Assembly (NCBI GenBank): GCA_030068145.1
Contig: JAPJBO010000932.1
Coordinates: 1-64,000 of the forward strand
Direction of reading: 5' to 3'
DNA length: 64,000 nt
From: Diplonema papillatum
Lineage: Eukaryota; Euglenozoa; Diplonemea; Diplonemida; Diplonemidae
The position numbers were made by a program, and so were the translations under genes. Positions 1-11,173 of this stretch are shown piece by piece (position 1 is the first letter of the stretch; every line of letters begins with the position of its first letter). The notes beneath the pieces were generated by a model, which saw only the letters and a list, made by a program, of their open reading frames with translations, was not told the DNA's origin and searched no databases.

Positions 1-888
1 CAAAAAAAAAATCTTATCTCTTTTTCCAGCCTTTTTGTTTCCCGATCCACTTGATACTTTGGATGCCCCACCCACCATTCCCACACACTTCCCTTCATAC
101 TTTATTTTACCTGTCCCTTTTGCCTTTTTGTTTTACTATTCCTTTAACCATTCCCTTTTCTCTGCTCCTACTTGGAAAACCTATATTTAAGGCCCACTCT
201 AAAAAAAAGATTCCCAAAAGAATTGACATTTTTTTACCCTTTTCCTTTGCATTTTATTTTTGAAAAGTACGGAGGCTCCCGTTCTCTCGAGCACATTCCA
301 GCTATCTTTTATCTCCGACAATTGTTCCTTCGCAACAGACGGCTGCAGCAAGCCAGCTCCCCTTGTGGCGTGTATTTCGGTACATACAGACTTGCGGCTC
401 CTCGTGACGGCTATGAAGACACAGACACAGCATGGATTAATTAGTTAGCGTTTGCTCGGAGGTTGACAGACACACACACAACAAAACTCCCCAGAAACTC
501 AAACTCGCTCTTTTCTGTCTTCCTGCGTACTTCCACCATGAAGCGGGTGCACGTGATCATTTAGACCGAAGATCTGATGCGCACCGAGCAGCTATCCCCG
601 CTATGTTTCTGCTCCCGCTTAGCTGTTGCCTTAACGACACCTGCGGCGCGCTGCCAGTCCCGTGTGTGGTGCACTGGGTCTGTTCCATTCCACACAATCC
701 CGATCGAAATTCGGTGGTAAGAAGGCTGCTGACCAGGCGCAACACAACGCAACACACCGTGCTCTGATGTGGGGCGTATTGGTTTTATTGTTTTCCTTGC
801 ATTTTGTCTCGCATTCACTGTCAGGGGATACAGCAACACGGGAGTGGCGGGGAGGAGAAGAGAAGGTACGGACGTGGCATTCACGGGA
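1..888. other. Upstream region without a recognised gene
   Basis: The first 300 bases are T- and C-rich and hold only short accidental reading frames. A pyrimidine-rich stretch around 780-820 followed by AG at about 822 looks like a splice acceptor for the coiled-coil gene that starts downstream, so a 5' untranslated exon or a trans-splice site may lie here. No other feature is visible. Confidence 0.4.
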
Positions 889-2638
889 ATGTTCACGTCC
901 GAAGACGATGAGCTGGAAAGACTAGAAAAGGAGGCGACGGCGCTGGAGGATGAGGCGGGCCGCCTGGAGCAGGGCGTCCAAGCGAAGCTGATCGAGAAGC
1001 AGGATTTGTGCTCGCGGCTCGCAGTGAAGGAGTCGGAAGTGAAGGAGCTCCGCACGTCGGCGACGGCGCTGCAGCGGCAGGTGGAGGAGGAGGAAGAGTA
1101 CATCACCAACGGCTTGATAAAGCGCCTCGCCCACCTTCGGCGGGAGAAGGAGCAGCTAGCCAAGCAGGTCGAGACCGAAGAAGAGTTCCTCACCAACTCC
1201 CTGCAGAAGCAGCTGCAGCAGGTCTCGAAGGAGAAGCTCGACTTGGAGCGCCACCTGCAAAAAGAGCGCGAGTTCATCCTCACCAAACTCCGCGCGCAGC
1301 TGGACCAGGCCATCGAGCAGAAGCAGAGCCTCGAACGCATGCTCGTCAAAGGCGACCAGAGCATGAAGCTCATGACGCACCTGAAAGCCTACAAAGAGAG
1401 CATCGGCGAGCCTGTCGAGGCCGCCCCGTCCGACAAGGCCGATGACGAGCCATCCTCCAAAGACCCCAACTCGACCACCCAGCCTCAGCTGCCCGCCGGT
1501 ATCCATTTTTCTCTCTTCTCCCAGGGTCAGATCCAGTCGTATCGACCCGCAACTCACGAGGCTCAAAGGACCGAACACGGTGCAGATGGAACCAGTGCAG
1601 CTACCTTTCCAAGCACGTTATTACAATCGCAGCCCCCCCCTTCAACCGCACATTCTTCCACAAACCGCGGCTTAAAAGCACGGTGCAAGCACCACGCGCT
1701 CTCAAAGAAAAGAAACCTCCCGGCCAAGACTTGATGCTAGCATCAAACATATGAGAGGCAAGATTCTGCCTGAACACCAAACTAAGATTTCCCCCCGGCT
1801 GGAAGTTTTCGTGTTCGAACCGCGCGGAACGACGGCAGTAGTGCTCTGCGCCAGCCACACCGCAGCCGTCAACCCGCGTGACTCGGCGAAGGGTTTTCAT
1901 GAGAGACATTGCCACCCCTCCTTCCCCGGTGACTGAAGCGAACCTTTAACTCTGAAAACAGGCGACTTCGCGGCGGATTCCGACACGGACTCAGCCCTGT
2001 CTGAAAGCGCGTCGAATCTGAGCTCGAGCGCGGCGCAGCACAACACCGGGAAGAGCAAAAACCAGGCGATGAACGACACGACGATCCGGAAGCTGCAGAA
2101 CGAGATCGGGCGCCTGCGCAACCTGTGCGCGGTCAACGAGAACAAAGCGTCGACCAACGCGACGAAGCTGGACCACCTCCGCCGGGAGATCGACCAACTG
2201 TCGCAGGACAACTTCCTGCGGGACATCAAGCGTAACCGCATGAGGGAGGAGCTCCATCGGTCCAAGCGGATGCTGGCCTCGAGCGAGATGGTGTCCGAAG
2301 GGGAAGCCGTGTCCGGCCGCAACAGCCGCCGGGCCTCGATCACCTCGCAGCAGCACAACCACCCGCTCAAGGCGCACACAGAGCAGATCCTTTCGCTCCC
2401 GCCGCCGTCGCCGCAGTCGACGCAGCTGGTGTGCTCTCCCGTCGCGTGGATGACTCCGCCGGTCACGCCTTCGCTCTCCCCGCGCTCCAGGACGGGTTCT
2501 CCTTTCCGCGGCCGGGTCCCCTCCGTCGTTCGCCACCAGCAGGTACCCTTCCTTCCCCCTTCCTTTTTTTGGTGCATACAAGATCCGCAGATCTACACTT
2601 TCTTGCAGCCCTGTGCTGAGGCGTCGCGACGATCGTGA
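889..2638 (+). CDS. CCDC6: CCDC6-like coiled-coil protein (2-3 exons)
   Basis: Proposed exons are 889-1498, 1962-2542 and 2609-2638, giving about 406 aa; the last 66-nt intron is optional because it keeps the frame. The first exon codes for a long charged coiled coil with the diagnostic CCDC6 series: EEEEYITN near residue 66, TEEEFLTNSL near 96 and KEREFILTKL near 124, each followed by a KEKxxLE segment. Exon 2 continues with a second coiled coil (RKLQNEIGRLRNL) and a Ser/Pro/Arg-rich tail. The intron joins in phase 1 and begins GTATCC. The ATG at 889 is chosen because the frame upstream is only open from a GTG and is preceded by a splice-like AG. CCDC6 proteins are cytosolic coiled-coil scaffolds of poorly defined role; the animal protein is about 470 aa, so this one is somewhat shorter. 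Family assignment is firm, exact ends less so. Confidence 0.8.
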
Positions 2639-2979
2639 CAAGCACACCAGCATCACTGCCTCGCGCGTGATCCGCACCCTTGCCAGAACCCGGCACAAAC
2701 TCCGTACTACGTGCATAGCCTTGGCTTGGGGTGGTATTGACGGGGGATTTCACCGGATACTCGAGCGAGCTGTTGCCGAGGTTCCCCCTCTGCCCTCACT
2801 GCGCTCGGAGGTTCCCTGTTCGGCTCTTCTGGAGTTGCATCGTCTTCGGACTTGTTATCTGCAAAAGTAGGGAGTAATCGGGATCCATGAGTCGGGCGAC
2901 CGTCTGCGGTCCGTCATGGTCGCAACGGCCGAGGCGCCCATGCCAAGTCCGTCATCTGTCAATCAGAACCAGAACTCTA

Positions 2980-3321
2980 TCAGTCCTCGTCCTCCCCCTT
3001 GTTGAGGGATCGCTCGTCAGATCCCACAAAACAAAGGGTGTCGGTGCATATAATTAGGATGCATAGAACTAGGAGTACAGTCCAAACAGCAAGGGAAAAC
3101 GTCTTGACATCACTCGATTGACCGATCTCATCCGTACACCGACGCCGGGACGCAACGTAGGCCACGAAACCAACACAGGCTGAAGCGAACAACGGGTCAT
3201 TCGGGCCGAGCGTCGCCGATTCATGCTCGTCGTCGTTGTCGGGCTGCTCCCCTAGCGTCGCGCCGAGGGACAACAAGTGGATCAAGCAGCCACAGCGGAG
3301 CAGCAGCGCGGCGCCGATCAC
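2980..3321 (-). CDS. Possible small membrane protein, hypothetical
   Basis: A 113-aa minus-strand frame begins with a signal-like hydrophobic N-terminus (MIGAALLLRCGCLIHLLSLG). It has an acidic loop, a short hydrophobic stretch near residue 48, a clear membrane segment (WTVLLVLCILIICTDTLCF, about residues 80-98) and a charged acidic C-terminus. This arrangement is more protein-like than random frames nearby. Against it, the frame is antisense to all well-supported genes in the window and matches no family I recognise. It may be a chance frame. Confidence 0.2.
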   Translation of the reverse strand: MIGAALLLRCGCLIHLLSLGATLGEQPDNDDEHESATLGPNDPLFASACVGFVAYVASRRRCTDEIGQSSDVKTFSLAVWTVLLVLCILIICTDTLCFVGSDERSLNKGEDED

Positions 3322-4629
3322 GCCTAAACGCCACGAGCCGCCCCGTAGCTAAAGCTAACCAGCACGCTCCTGGCACTGCGACACCACCATCGAGCCGCCT
3401 TTTACCGCAGCCTTACTACCGTACTTTTTTTTTTTTTTGAAACTGCGGCCCTTTGTCCACGATCGCCATTCGTCCACGTTGCAATGACAGCTAGACTTAC
3501 CCCTCCAAGGATCCCCCCTGCTTGAAAGACAGGCGGTGGCTTGTAGGAAATAGTCGTTAGACCTTCGGGTCTGCGTGCGCTGCTTCGCGAACGTAGCGTA
3601 AAAGAGTCGGGTTTAAACGAGACAGAACCGATTCCTCCCGATGTTATCCCGCGGCCTTGAGCACGTAACTATTCCAAGCACGTTCTTGCAAGTCCCCCCG
3701 TCCCCGCTGTTCGTGAGAAGACGCGGTGAAAAGTGCTGCCTTCTTCGACTCAACCGGTTGTTTTTGTTTGTCCTTTTTTCTGTAGAGTAGTAGTTTGCTC
3801 GGATCGCCCGGGCGGCTCCCTTGCGTTTGTTGGTTGAAAGTTGAAACGCTCTTCCTTCCAGACGTGCTCATGAACTAGAGCGACACATCCTGTTGCGGCA
3901 CATCCTGTTGCTCCTGCTACACCTGCTGTCCTTTTCTTTGAGTGTTGCTGTGCCACAACCGTTCCGTGCACAGTGCTCACGAGCAGAGTCAGTGTGCTTC
4001 TGCTTGCAAAACAAGCGCATTTTCTTGACCGGCGGGCCTGTGGTCTTCGAGCGCCGAAGCTGTTGAAGCGAAGGCACGTCTCGAACCAGCGGGCCGAAGA
4101 AACCGACTCGTGGACTCCTGTCGGCCCCACTACCGGGCCGACTACCGTCCGGCTGAACACATTTCAGGTGGGAAGTAGTCGGCAAATTGGTTCTAAAATT
4201 CGCGGGAGGACTGCTGATGACTCTGAGAAAGCACGCGGGATACCGGTTCGGGTTCAGAATTTGGTTGCTAGAGGCACTTGGGTCTCGAGGCGACTGAGCC
4301 ACGCTACCCGACGGATCAATGTTATCACACTTAGTCAGAAACTAACCAGCTTAAGCCACACTGTAAACTGCACTCTACCTCGTCTCTCTCTTTCTCTCTC
4401 TCTGTCTCTCTCTCTCTAGTGTATGCACAAGGTACAACATCGCGCAAATGTGGCTAGCCCAGCATTTGTCATTAACCGTGCCGAGAAAACTACGGTTGCC
4501 AGTGATCAATTGTGCAACGTGTAGGGCATTTCCACACAGCTGGCAAACAAACCCCGGACTTCGCAAAAAACGAGTGTTGCGGATGTCTTCACATCTAAAA
4601 GATTTGTTACCACCCGGTTTCGGCTGCAT

Positions 4630-4668
4630 GCCATGCCATGGCCATGCCATGCCATGCCATGGCCATGC
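4630..4668. repeat. Self-complementary CATGC/CCATGG tandem stretch
   Basis: About 39 bases made of alternating CCATG and GCCATG units containing several CCATGG palindromes, so either strand can fold on itself. It directly abuts the tRNA B-box-like word that follows. Confidence 0.7.
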
Positions 4669-6086
4669 CGGTTCAATTCCCGCCTCTCTTTTTGCGGTCG
4701 AGTCGGCCGATTTGTGCTCGCAGGTGGGACTTGTCTTTTTTCGAATTTGCAATATTATGCACCTGCTTTACAGGTATTCTTGTCAGTACTCGAGGAGACC
4801 GCCAGTTGCGAATTGCAAACGTGTGGTAGCAAGCGTTCAACTGAAAACACCTACGTTAGTTGGTTGACTGGCTCGACTACCGTAAACGGGAATCTCACTG
4901 GTGTTCAGTGTACACAATTTCAGCTGTTTCTATCACTTCTCCCGTGATCAAGTACGGAGGAACCTAGGTTGCTCGTGTGGTCCCTTGGTGGTGGTGATGC
5001 CCCGGTGCGCCAACACCCGATTCCAATAGTGTAGCAGATCGGCCAAATGTCTGACCACTGCACATTTACAGATTACAGCCTCTGACGTTTTACCTGTCCA
5101 CAATAGTTTGCAGTGTGCTAAAAGAATGGGGCTTACTACTAGAAACCCAGTGCAATTCCCTACACCGGGTACCATATGATGACCGTTACAGTACATCTCG
5201 CGCCGTATGCAGGCCGTAACTTTCGGTCTTAGTCTTCGCGTTTTCTCTTCACACGAATCGCCCCTTGGAAACTGCCTCTCTCGCAGGATGTTGAACACTC
5301 TGAAGAGACTCCGTTTCCCACGCCACTTTTCCCTCGAATTTGACCGGCCGCGGCACCGGTGCGTCTCCTCTAACCCGTGCTTCCTTGCACAAGAAACAGA
5401 AAAAGAAAGAACCCATCTCTGGCTGCCCCCTCCAAACTACCACCGTCTACTGTTCCTGTCCTGCTACCCTCCTTGACGACATCTCACTGTTCGGATGCCG
5501 ATTCTCCTCCTTCGCTCTCTGGTTACCACTCGCGCAACAGCGACACCTAGCAATGTGAGCTTCTACCTGTTGGTGCATCTGACGAAAGCGATTCTTTACG
5601 TTTTTCAGTCCTTTATTTCCCACTAGGTGGACCTTCTCCGGTGCCGGGTGTTTTCTGCTGCAGTCGTGCCTGCTGAAAACAAAGGGAGACGTCCGAATAC
5701 CATCGCGACTGACGACGTAGCGAGGACAACGAAATGGAAGGCACACACGAATCCCTGCGGCAGGCTCTTGCACCGTGTCTCCTGTAGAAACACATGATGT
5801 CGTGCCATCAACGAGGTTGGGCGCATCCCTGCTGCTGATCTTAGATCGTGCAGTACCCATTCCCTTGGTCTGCTCCACCGCCGCCCAGAGAGGAAGTCCT
5901 TTGCTAGCCTCGTGATGAACATCTACCGTCGAATGAAGTTTTCTCCTCGAAGTAAGGTTATGCCTGCAAGTCATCTTGTTTGCGAAGCCGATTTTCGCAC
6001 CACCGCACACCACTCGACAGGATTTTGGATGAGGGGGCGCCGACTGGTGGGAAGGGGCCGCGTGCCAGAAGGACCGGCGCGGCCTG

Positions 6087-6388
6087 ATGCTGGTGGAGAG
6101 TGTCGGTTGTAGTTGGGGAGGGCAGCCCCCCCACCACCGGGGCACGCGTGTGCAGCATGCGGGGGGCAGCGGCCGCCAGGCGTCCAGGTACCTCGCCACT
6201 GCTTCGCGGGGCTCCCCGCTCGACGGCGAACGGGCAACAGAGGGCGCAACGCTGGCCGAAGGTCGTCGGACAGGCACACAAGCACAAGTAGGCATGCAGA
6301 CAGCCGCGCGCAAACGCGGCGCGAGCCGCTCGGAAAGAACGACAGCGCCCCCCACCGCCTCCTCACGCAGGCGGACATACAGCCAGAT

Positions 6389-6433
<45 letters not shown>

Positions 6434-9400
6434 CCACCGCCACGCGCGCGGAGCCAGCCAAAGTGCCGCCCCGTCCCCCCGCCGCTGCGGCACCGGCGCG
6501 GCGCCCGCCGGACCCTCCAAAAGCCACGGGCCGCACGCAAGTGCCCCCGCAACAGCAGCACCAGCAGCAGCAGCAGCAGCAGCAGTATCGGCAGCAACAA
6601 CAACAGCCACACCAGCAGCAACAACACCAACAGGAAGAGGAGGAGCTGTGCGGGACGGCGGCGGCGCTGGCGGGCGGGTGCGGTGCCCTGAGCAGCTCGC
6701 CTTTTTTTCCCCTGCGCCGCGGCCGGCGTCGCCCGGAGGCCGCCGCCCGCCTAGCGCTCCCCCCCAAACGCCGCCGCCGCCGCTGCACGCATCGGGTAAC
6801 GACGACGACAGCGAGGCGGAGGAGGGGGACGCGAGCTCGGCGGCGGCCGCCGCCGCCGCTGGCTGCAATCAAGCAGCACCGTTCTGCCTCAAGCCGAGCG
6901 GCGCCGCGTTTCCACCCTCTGCAGGGGACGAACAACAAGAACAGGAGCGAGCGACGACCACCGCCGCCACCCACAGGCAGGCATCCTGCGCGGCGCCGGC
7001 GGCGCCGTTCTGCTTGAATCCGAGCAGCGCCGCATTCCCACCCGCTGCTGGTGGTGGCAGCGGCAACCAGCGCGCGGAGGACGGCTCGTTGCTGGCTGCC
7101 GCCGCCGCAGCCGACGAGAGCGAGCGGCGGGTGCACCTGGTGACGCCCGTGGTGCCGTTCTGCTTCAAAACGAGCAGCGACGACGCGTTCCCGCTGGCCC
7201 TCGTCGACTCCGGGTTCGGCGGCGCAGCCCCGCCCTCCGCCGCCGCCCGCGGCTCTTCCTCCGACGTGCCGCAGCGCGTGCAAGTAGAAGTGGAGTATCC
7301 CGGCGACGACCGAAAGCGCCGCCTCGCCGGCGGCGGCACAGTCCCCGCCACGCTGCTGCCGGCAGGCCCGCTCGTCGGCGCTGCGACGGCCCGGCCGCAG
7401 CCGCTGGCGGTGATGCTGGCCGCGGCGGAGGCGGCTGGCCGGCTGCACATGGCGCGGGCGCGGCACCGGGGCGTCGTCAAGCTCGCGGAGATGCTCAGCC
7501 GGGGCGCCATTGCGACCCTCAAAAAGCAGAGCCTGCGAGCAGTGGCGCTGCTGCTGGGTCCCGAAGCCGTCGGCCGCCGCGCGGCGGAGGCCGCCGAAGC
7601 CGCGCAGCGGGCGGCCTGCGCTGCCGCCGCCTCCGACTTGCTCCTCGTCCACGACGCCGCCGCCGCCGCCGCCGCGGATGCGTTGCGCCGCAAGCAGCTG
7701 CTGCTGCTGGAGGCCGTCGAGGCGGTGGCTCGAGGGCTTGTCGGCAAGCGCTGGGCGGCCGCCGCCGCGACCCTCGCCGCGACCCTCGCCCGGGCGAAGG
7801 AGCTGGCAGAGCGCGAGTCCGCCGCCCGGCGCGGGCTCGCAGCGGAGGCCAAGTTCTCGTTCAGCGTCCTCGCGGCATCGGCCGCGGATGCTCATCAGCG
7901 GGCCGCTGCGACTGTTCGGTCGCGTGTCGTTCGCTGCTGCGCGGCGGTCGTCGCGCTTTGCGCTGCTGCTGCCGCCGCCGCCGCCGCCGCCTCGTTTTCC
8001 GCTTCCCCCCCTTCTTCTTCTTCTCCTCCTCCTCCTGCTCGTCGTCCTGCGGTGGTGGGGGGCGCCGTGGCGCGGGACGCGCCGAGACAGATCTTCCGAT
8101 CCAGTCCCGGCGCGGCCGCGCCGAGCGTCTCGTCCGCACCGTCGCACCCCGCCGACTGCCACACGGCGGCCGCCGCCCTGCGGCCGCATGCCGCCTGTGC
8201 CGTCGCCAACGATTGTGCGCAAAACCCGCCCGCAGCGCCGTCTTTCCTGAGCCATTGTTTGCCGTCGTTCGCGTCGCACGGTGCCGACGACAAGCCGCAC
8301 GGTGCCGACGACAAGCCGCACGGTGCCGACGACAAGCCGCACGGTGCCGACGACAAGCCGCACGGTGCCGACGACAAGCCGCACGGTGCCGACGACAAGC
8401 CGCACGGTGCCGACGACAAGCCGCACGGTGCCGACGACAAGCCGCACGGTGCCGACGACAAGCCGCACGGTGCCGACGACAAGCCGCACGGTGCCGACGA
8501 CAAGCCGCACGGTGCCGACGACAAGCCGCACGGTGCCGACGACAAGCCGCACGGTGCCGACGACAAGCCGCACGGTGCCGACGACAAGCCGCACGGTGCC
8601 GACGACAAGCCGCACGGTGCCGACGACAAGCCGCACGGTGCCGACGACAAGCCGCACGGTGCCGACGACAAGCCGCACGGTGCCGACGACAAGCCGCACG
8701 GTGCCGACGACAAGCCGCACGGTGCCGACGACAAGCCGCACGGTGCCGACGACAAGCCGCACGGTGCCGACGACAAGCCGCACGGTGCCGACGACAAGCC
8801 GCACGGTGCCGACGACAAGCCGCACGGTCCGAGCGCCCCGTCTCCCCCCCTGACTGCAGACGACCCGCCTGGCTACCGATGCCCTTCCCACGCAGCCGCA
8901 GACAGGCACGACGCGACGGACGCGACAGAACCGAACCCGCCGGTTTGCGGCGCGCTGGTCTCGTCGACGCCGACTGGGGCGGCAGCGGAGAACCCGTTGG
9001 CCCCCCCCCCGGCGGCCGGCGTTCTCAGTCTCGCGACGGCGCGAACCCTGCACGAAGCGACTCAGCAGCTGCTGCTGCAGCAGCGGCTGCGCGGGAGCGC
9101 CGTCGCGTTCCATCAAACAGAGCTCCACCAACGGGCGCGTCCGTCGGACGACGTCATCAGCAGCAGCAGCAGCATCGGCATGAGGATGGCAGGGTACACG
9201 GTTGATCCTGGTGCCGCCCTGACCAGCCCTGCCGCAGGCGGGCTGTCGATCGAGCATCCGGCAGCTGGCGAGACGATGCGAGCGGCGCTTGCGGTGCGGG
9301 CCCGGATCGAGGGCGACGCGTTCATGCGGCTGGCGGCGCTGCTGGTGTCGCAGAGCGTCGAGCAGCGCCGGATGATGCTGTCGTCGGCGCGGCAGTCGGC

Positions 9401-10367
9401 CCTGGCCGCGGCGTCGGAGCCGTTGGTCGGGATCCACGGCGCGCTCTGCAGGCAGGTGCTGCGGGCCCAGGCGCAGCTGCTGGCGAAGACAGCGCGCCTG
9501 CTCCTCCTCCGCTCGGAAGCAGCCGCCCGCAGGTCGATCATCGCCGAGCTCAGATCCGCTTCTGCGCCGACTCGTGCGCTGGCCAACGAGCCGAGCTACC
9601 GGCAACACATCGTGCGAGAGTGGCTCGCTGAGCACAATGTGCACTACGTCAACTTCCACGACACGCGACCCGACCGACTGTACAACTCCGCTGTCCTGCT
9701 CGAGCGTCTCCAGCGGAAGCAGATCGGAGAAGACGCTGACCGGCACATGACGCTGATTCACAACATGTGGCACGGCGTCTATTTGGACATCAAAGACCGC
9801 GACCGGGCGTCGGCGATGCAAGCGAACAGGGAGAGGACCCTGCAGAGCCTCCGGCAAACTGCGGCGGGGCAGCCCAGCGACCGGCACCCGTCGTCGCAGC
9901 TGCCGGGTGCCGGAAAGGTCGCAGACGACGGCGGGAGGATGTGGTGGGTCCTGTCCCGCAACGCGCCGGGGGCTGAGCTGCCAAGGGCCAAGGCGCGGCC
10001 GCTGCTCCAGCGGCCCGGCTCCGCCCCGGCCGACGGGAAGCGCAAGGCACCCGCCGCTGCCGCCGCCGGCGGCGGCGGCGCAGAGTACAAGGGTACGAGC
10101 GCCGAGTACAAGGGTACGAGCGCCGAGTACAAGGGCACTTGGTTCACCACCGACAACCTCGCCGCCGCTTCCAGGCGCCGCGAGTCGCCGGCTGCTGCTG
10201 CTGCGGCGGCGGCGGCAGCCGCCGCCGCTATGGCTGACGACGGTTCGCAGGACGATCCGTTCTTCGCTGCCCACGCCCGCTCGCACGCCCGCCCCAAGCG
10301 GCACCAGCCTCAAGTGCTCGTCCCGCGCCGGCCCAGCACCGCTATGTCACGGAGGAGGACAACATGA
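6087..10367 (+). CDS. Giant Ala/Pro/Gln-rich repeat protein, unknown function
   Basis: A single uninterrupted frame of 1426 aa in very GC-rich DNA. In order it shows: a basic N-terminus; a run of about 14 Gln near residue 101 encoded by pure CAG; Ala- and Thr-rich runs; three imperfect copies of a motif like PFCLKPSGAAFPPSAG (about residues 268-370); and a long Ala-rich helical region (about 440-640). Then come 26 copies of HGADDKP (residues about 731-912), an Ala/Leu/Arg-rich helical domain (about 1070-1165), and a less repetitive segment from about 1165 to 1260 (motifs HIVREWLAEHNVHYVNFHD and HNMWHGVYLDIKDRDR) that looks most like a folded conserved domain. Three copies of AEYKGTS follow, then a basic tail. 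No enzyme or known domain is recognised. The start could also be Met69 at 6291. The frame choice is supported by the non-repetitive C-terminal part, because CAG and GCC runs keep other frames open too. Confidence 0.65.
6388..6432 (+). repeat. CAG trinucleotide run (polyglutamine)
   Basis: An uninterrupted CAG tract of about 14-15 units, read as polyglutamine in the 1426-aa frame. It lacks CAA interruptions, so it should be length-unstable. A second, interrupted CAG/CAA tract lies at about 6552-6632. Confidence 0.85.
8277..8822 (+). repeat. 21-bp minisatellite, 26 identical units (HGADDKP)
   Basis: The unit CACGGTGCCGACGACAAGCC plus G is repeated 26 times head to tail with no base difference I can see, followed by a partial unit. 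In the host gene it encodes HGADDKP. Because the unit length is a multiple of three and contains no stop in most frames, long open frames appear on both strands here; these are shadows. Identity of all copies implies recent amplification or homogenisation. Confidence 0.95.
10078..10140 (+). repeat. Three-copy 21-bp repeat (AEYKGTS)
   Basis: Three near-identical 21-bp units encode AEYKGTS, AEYKGTS and AEYKGTW at the C-terminal end of the 1426-aa protein. The same unit length as the large minisatellite upstream suggests similar slippage or unequal exchange. Confidence 0.8.
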
Positions 10368-11173
10368 CCACACTTGTGAGGACAGCATAGCCACACTTCA
10401 ACACAAAGCCACCGCTCGCCATCGTCGCCGCTTAAAAGCCGACGCGAGTGGTCGGTTGTCACGACAACACGTTTTTCCGGCCAAAAGCAAGTTACACACG
10501 AAACAATACCACCCTCCTCAGACATACATAACCATTCAAGCACGTTCTTGCAAGCCCCCCTTCCGATGTGCTCGCTGAGCCCGCCTGTCTGTAACGCTGC
10601 CATTTACCCGATCTTCGATTGTTCGTTTCTGACTCTAAGTTCGTCCCGTTCCTTTTTTTTTTTCTGCAACGTGGTAATACCTCCCACTTGAGCAGTCTTA
10701 GAGACACGGGGGTGGCGAGCCAGAGCCCCGTCCGAGTCCAGTTTACCGTGTAAATTAGCCCCCTTTGCGGATGAATTTGTGCTCTCCGGTAGAAAGATGG
10801 GCGACATTCACCGCCAAGACCCATATTCCCCTTAGACTGACCGCAGCGCGGTAGCAAAAAGCGACGGATGCCGGCGGTGCAGCTTGCTTCAGGACACCTG
10901 ATACAGTCGCCAGTTACAGCACCGAATATTCCCGAGCCGAAGTTCAGTTTGTGGCTGAGCGAAGACTCCGCAGTTTTGTATGTATCCGAACGCCATGTGC
11001 CCAAAAAAGCGAAAAAACGGCGTCAGCTCGCAAACACGCAACACTCCCTCCCCAGGCACGACAACACAGCAGAAAGCAGATAAAGAGACCACAAGAAAGA
11101 CGGAGAAGACCGCCGGAAACCAGCGAAGAAGTGTGCCTCGAGCCATACGAATTTCATTCGCCCCGCGCCGCGA
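10368..11173. other. Intergenic region
   Basis: Separates two GC-rich genes on the same strand. It contains the recurring motif at 10531-10560 and a T-rich stretch at about 10651-10664. No gene is recognised. Confidence 0.4.

Larger units (their letters stand above)
2639..6086. other. Intergenic region with dispersed short repeats
   Basis: No conserved protein is recognisable on either strand apart from one doubtful minus-strand frame at 2980-3321. It contains a short motif at 3669-3699 that recurs at 10531 and 13565, a (CT)n stretch at 4384-4420, a self-complementary CATGC/CCATGG tandem stretch at 4630-4668, and a tRNA B-box-like word at 4668-4684. A word at 4797-4820 (CCGCCAGTTGCGAATTGCAA) recurs near 13674. 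The rest shows nothing I can support. Confidence 0.4.

Noticed and set aside
8277-8822. CRISPR-like regular repeat
   Set aside because: The units abut with no spacers and lie in a coding frame; this is a minisatellite. The same applies to 34875-35034.
6363-10313. Antisense frames of 1316 aa and 473 aa opposite the Ala-rich gene
   Set aside because: They are open only because CAG, GCC and the 21-bp unit lack stops when read in reverse; they have no domain and mirror the sense repeats.
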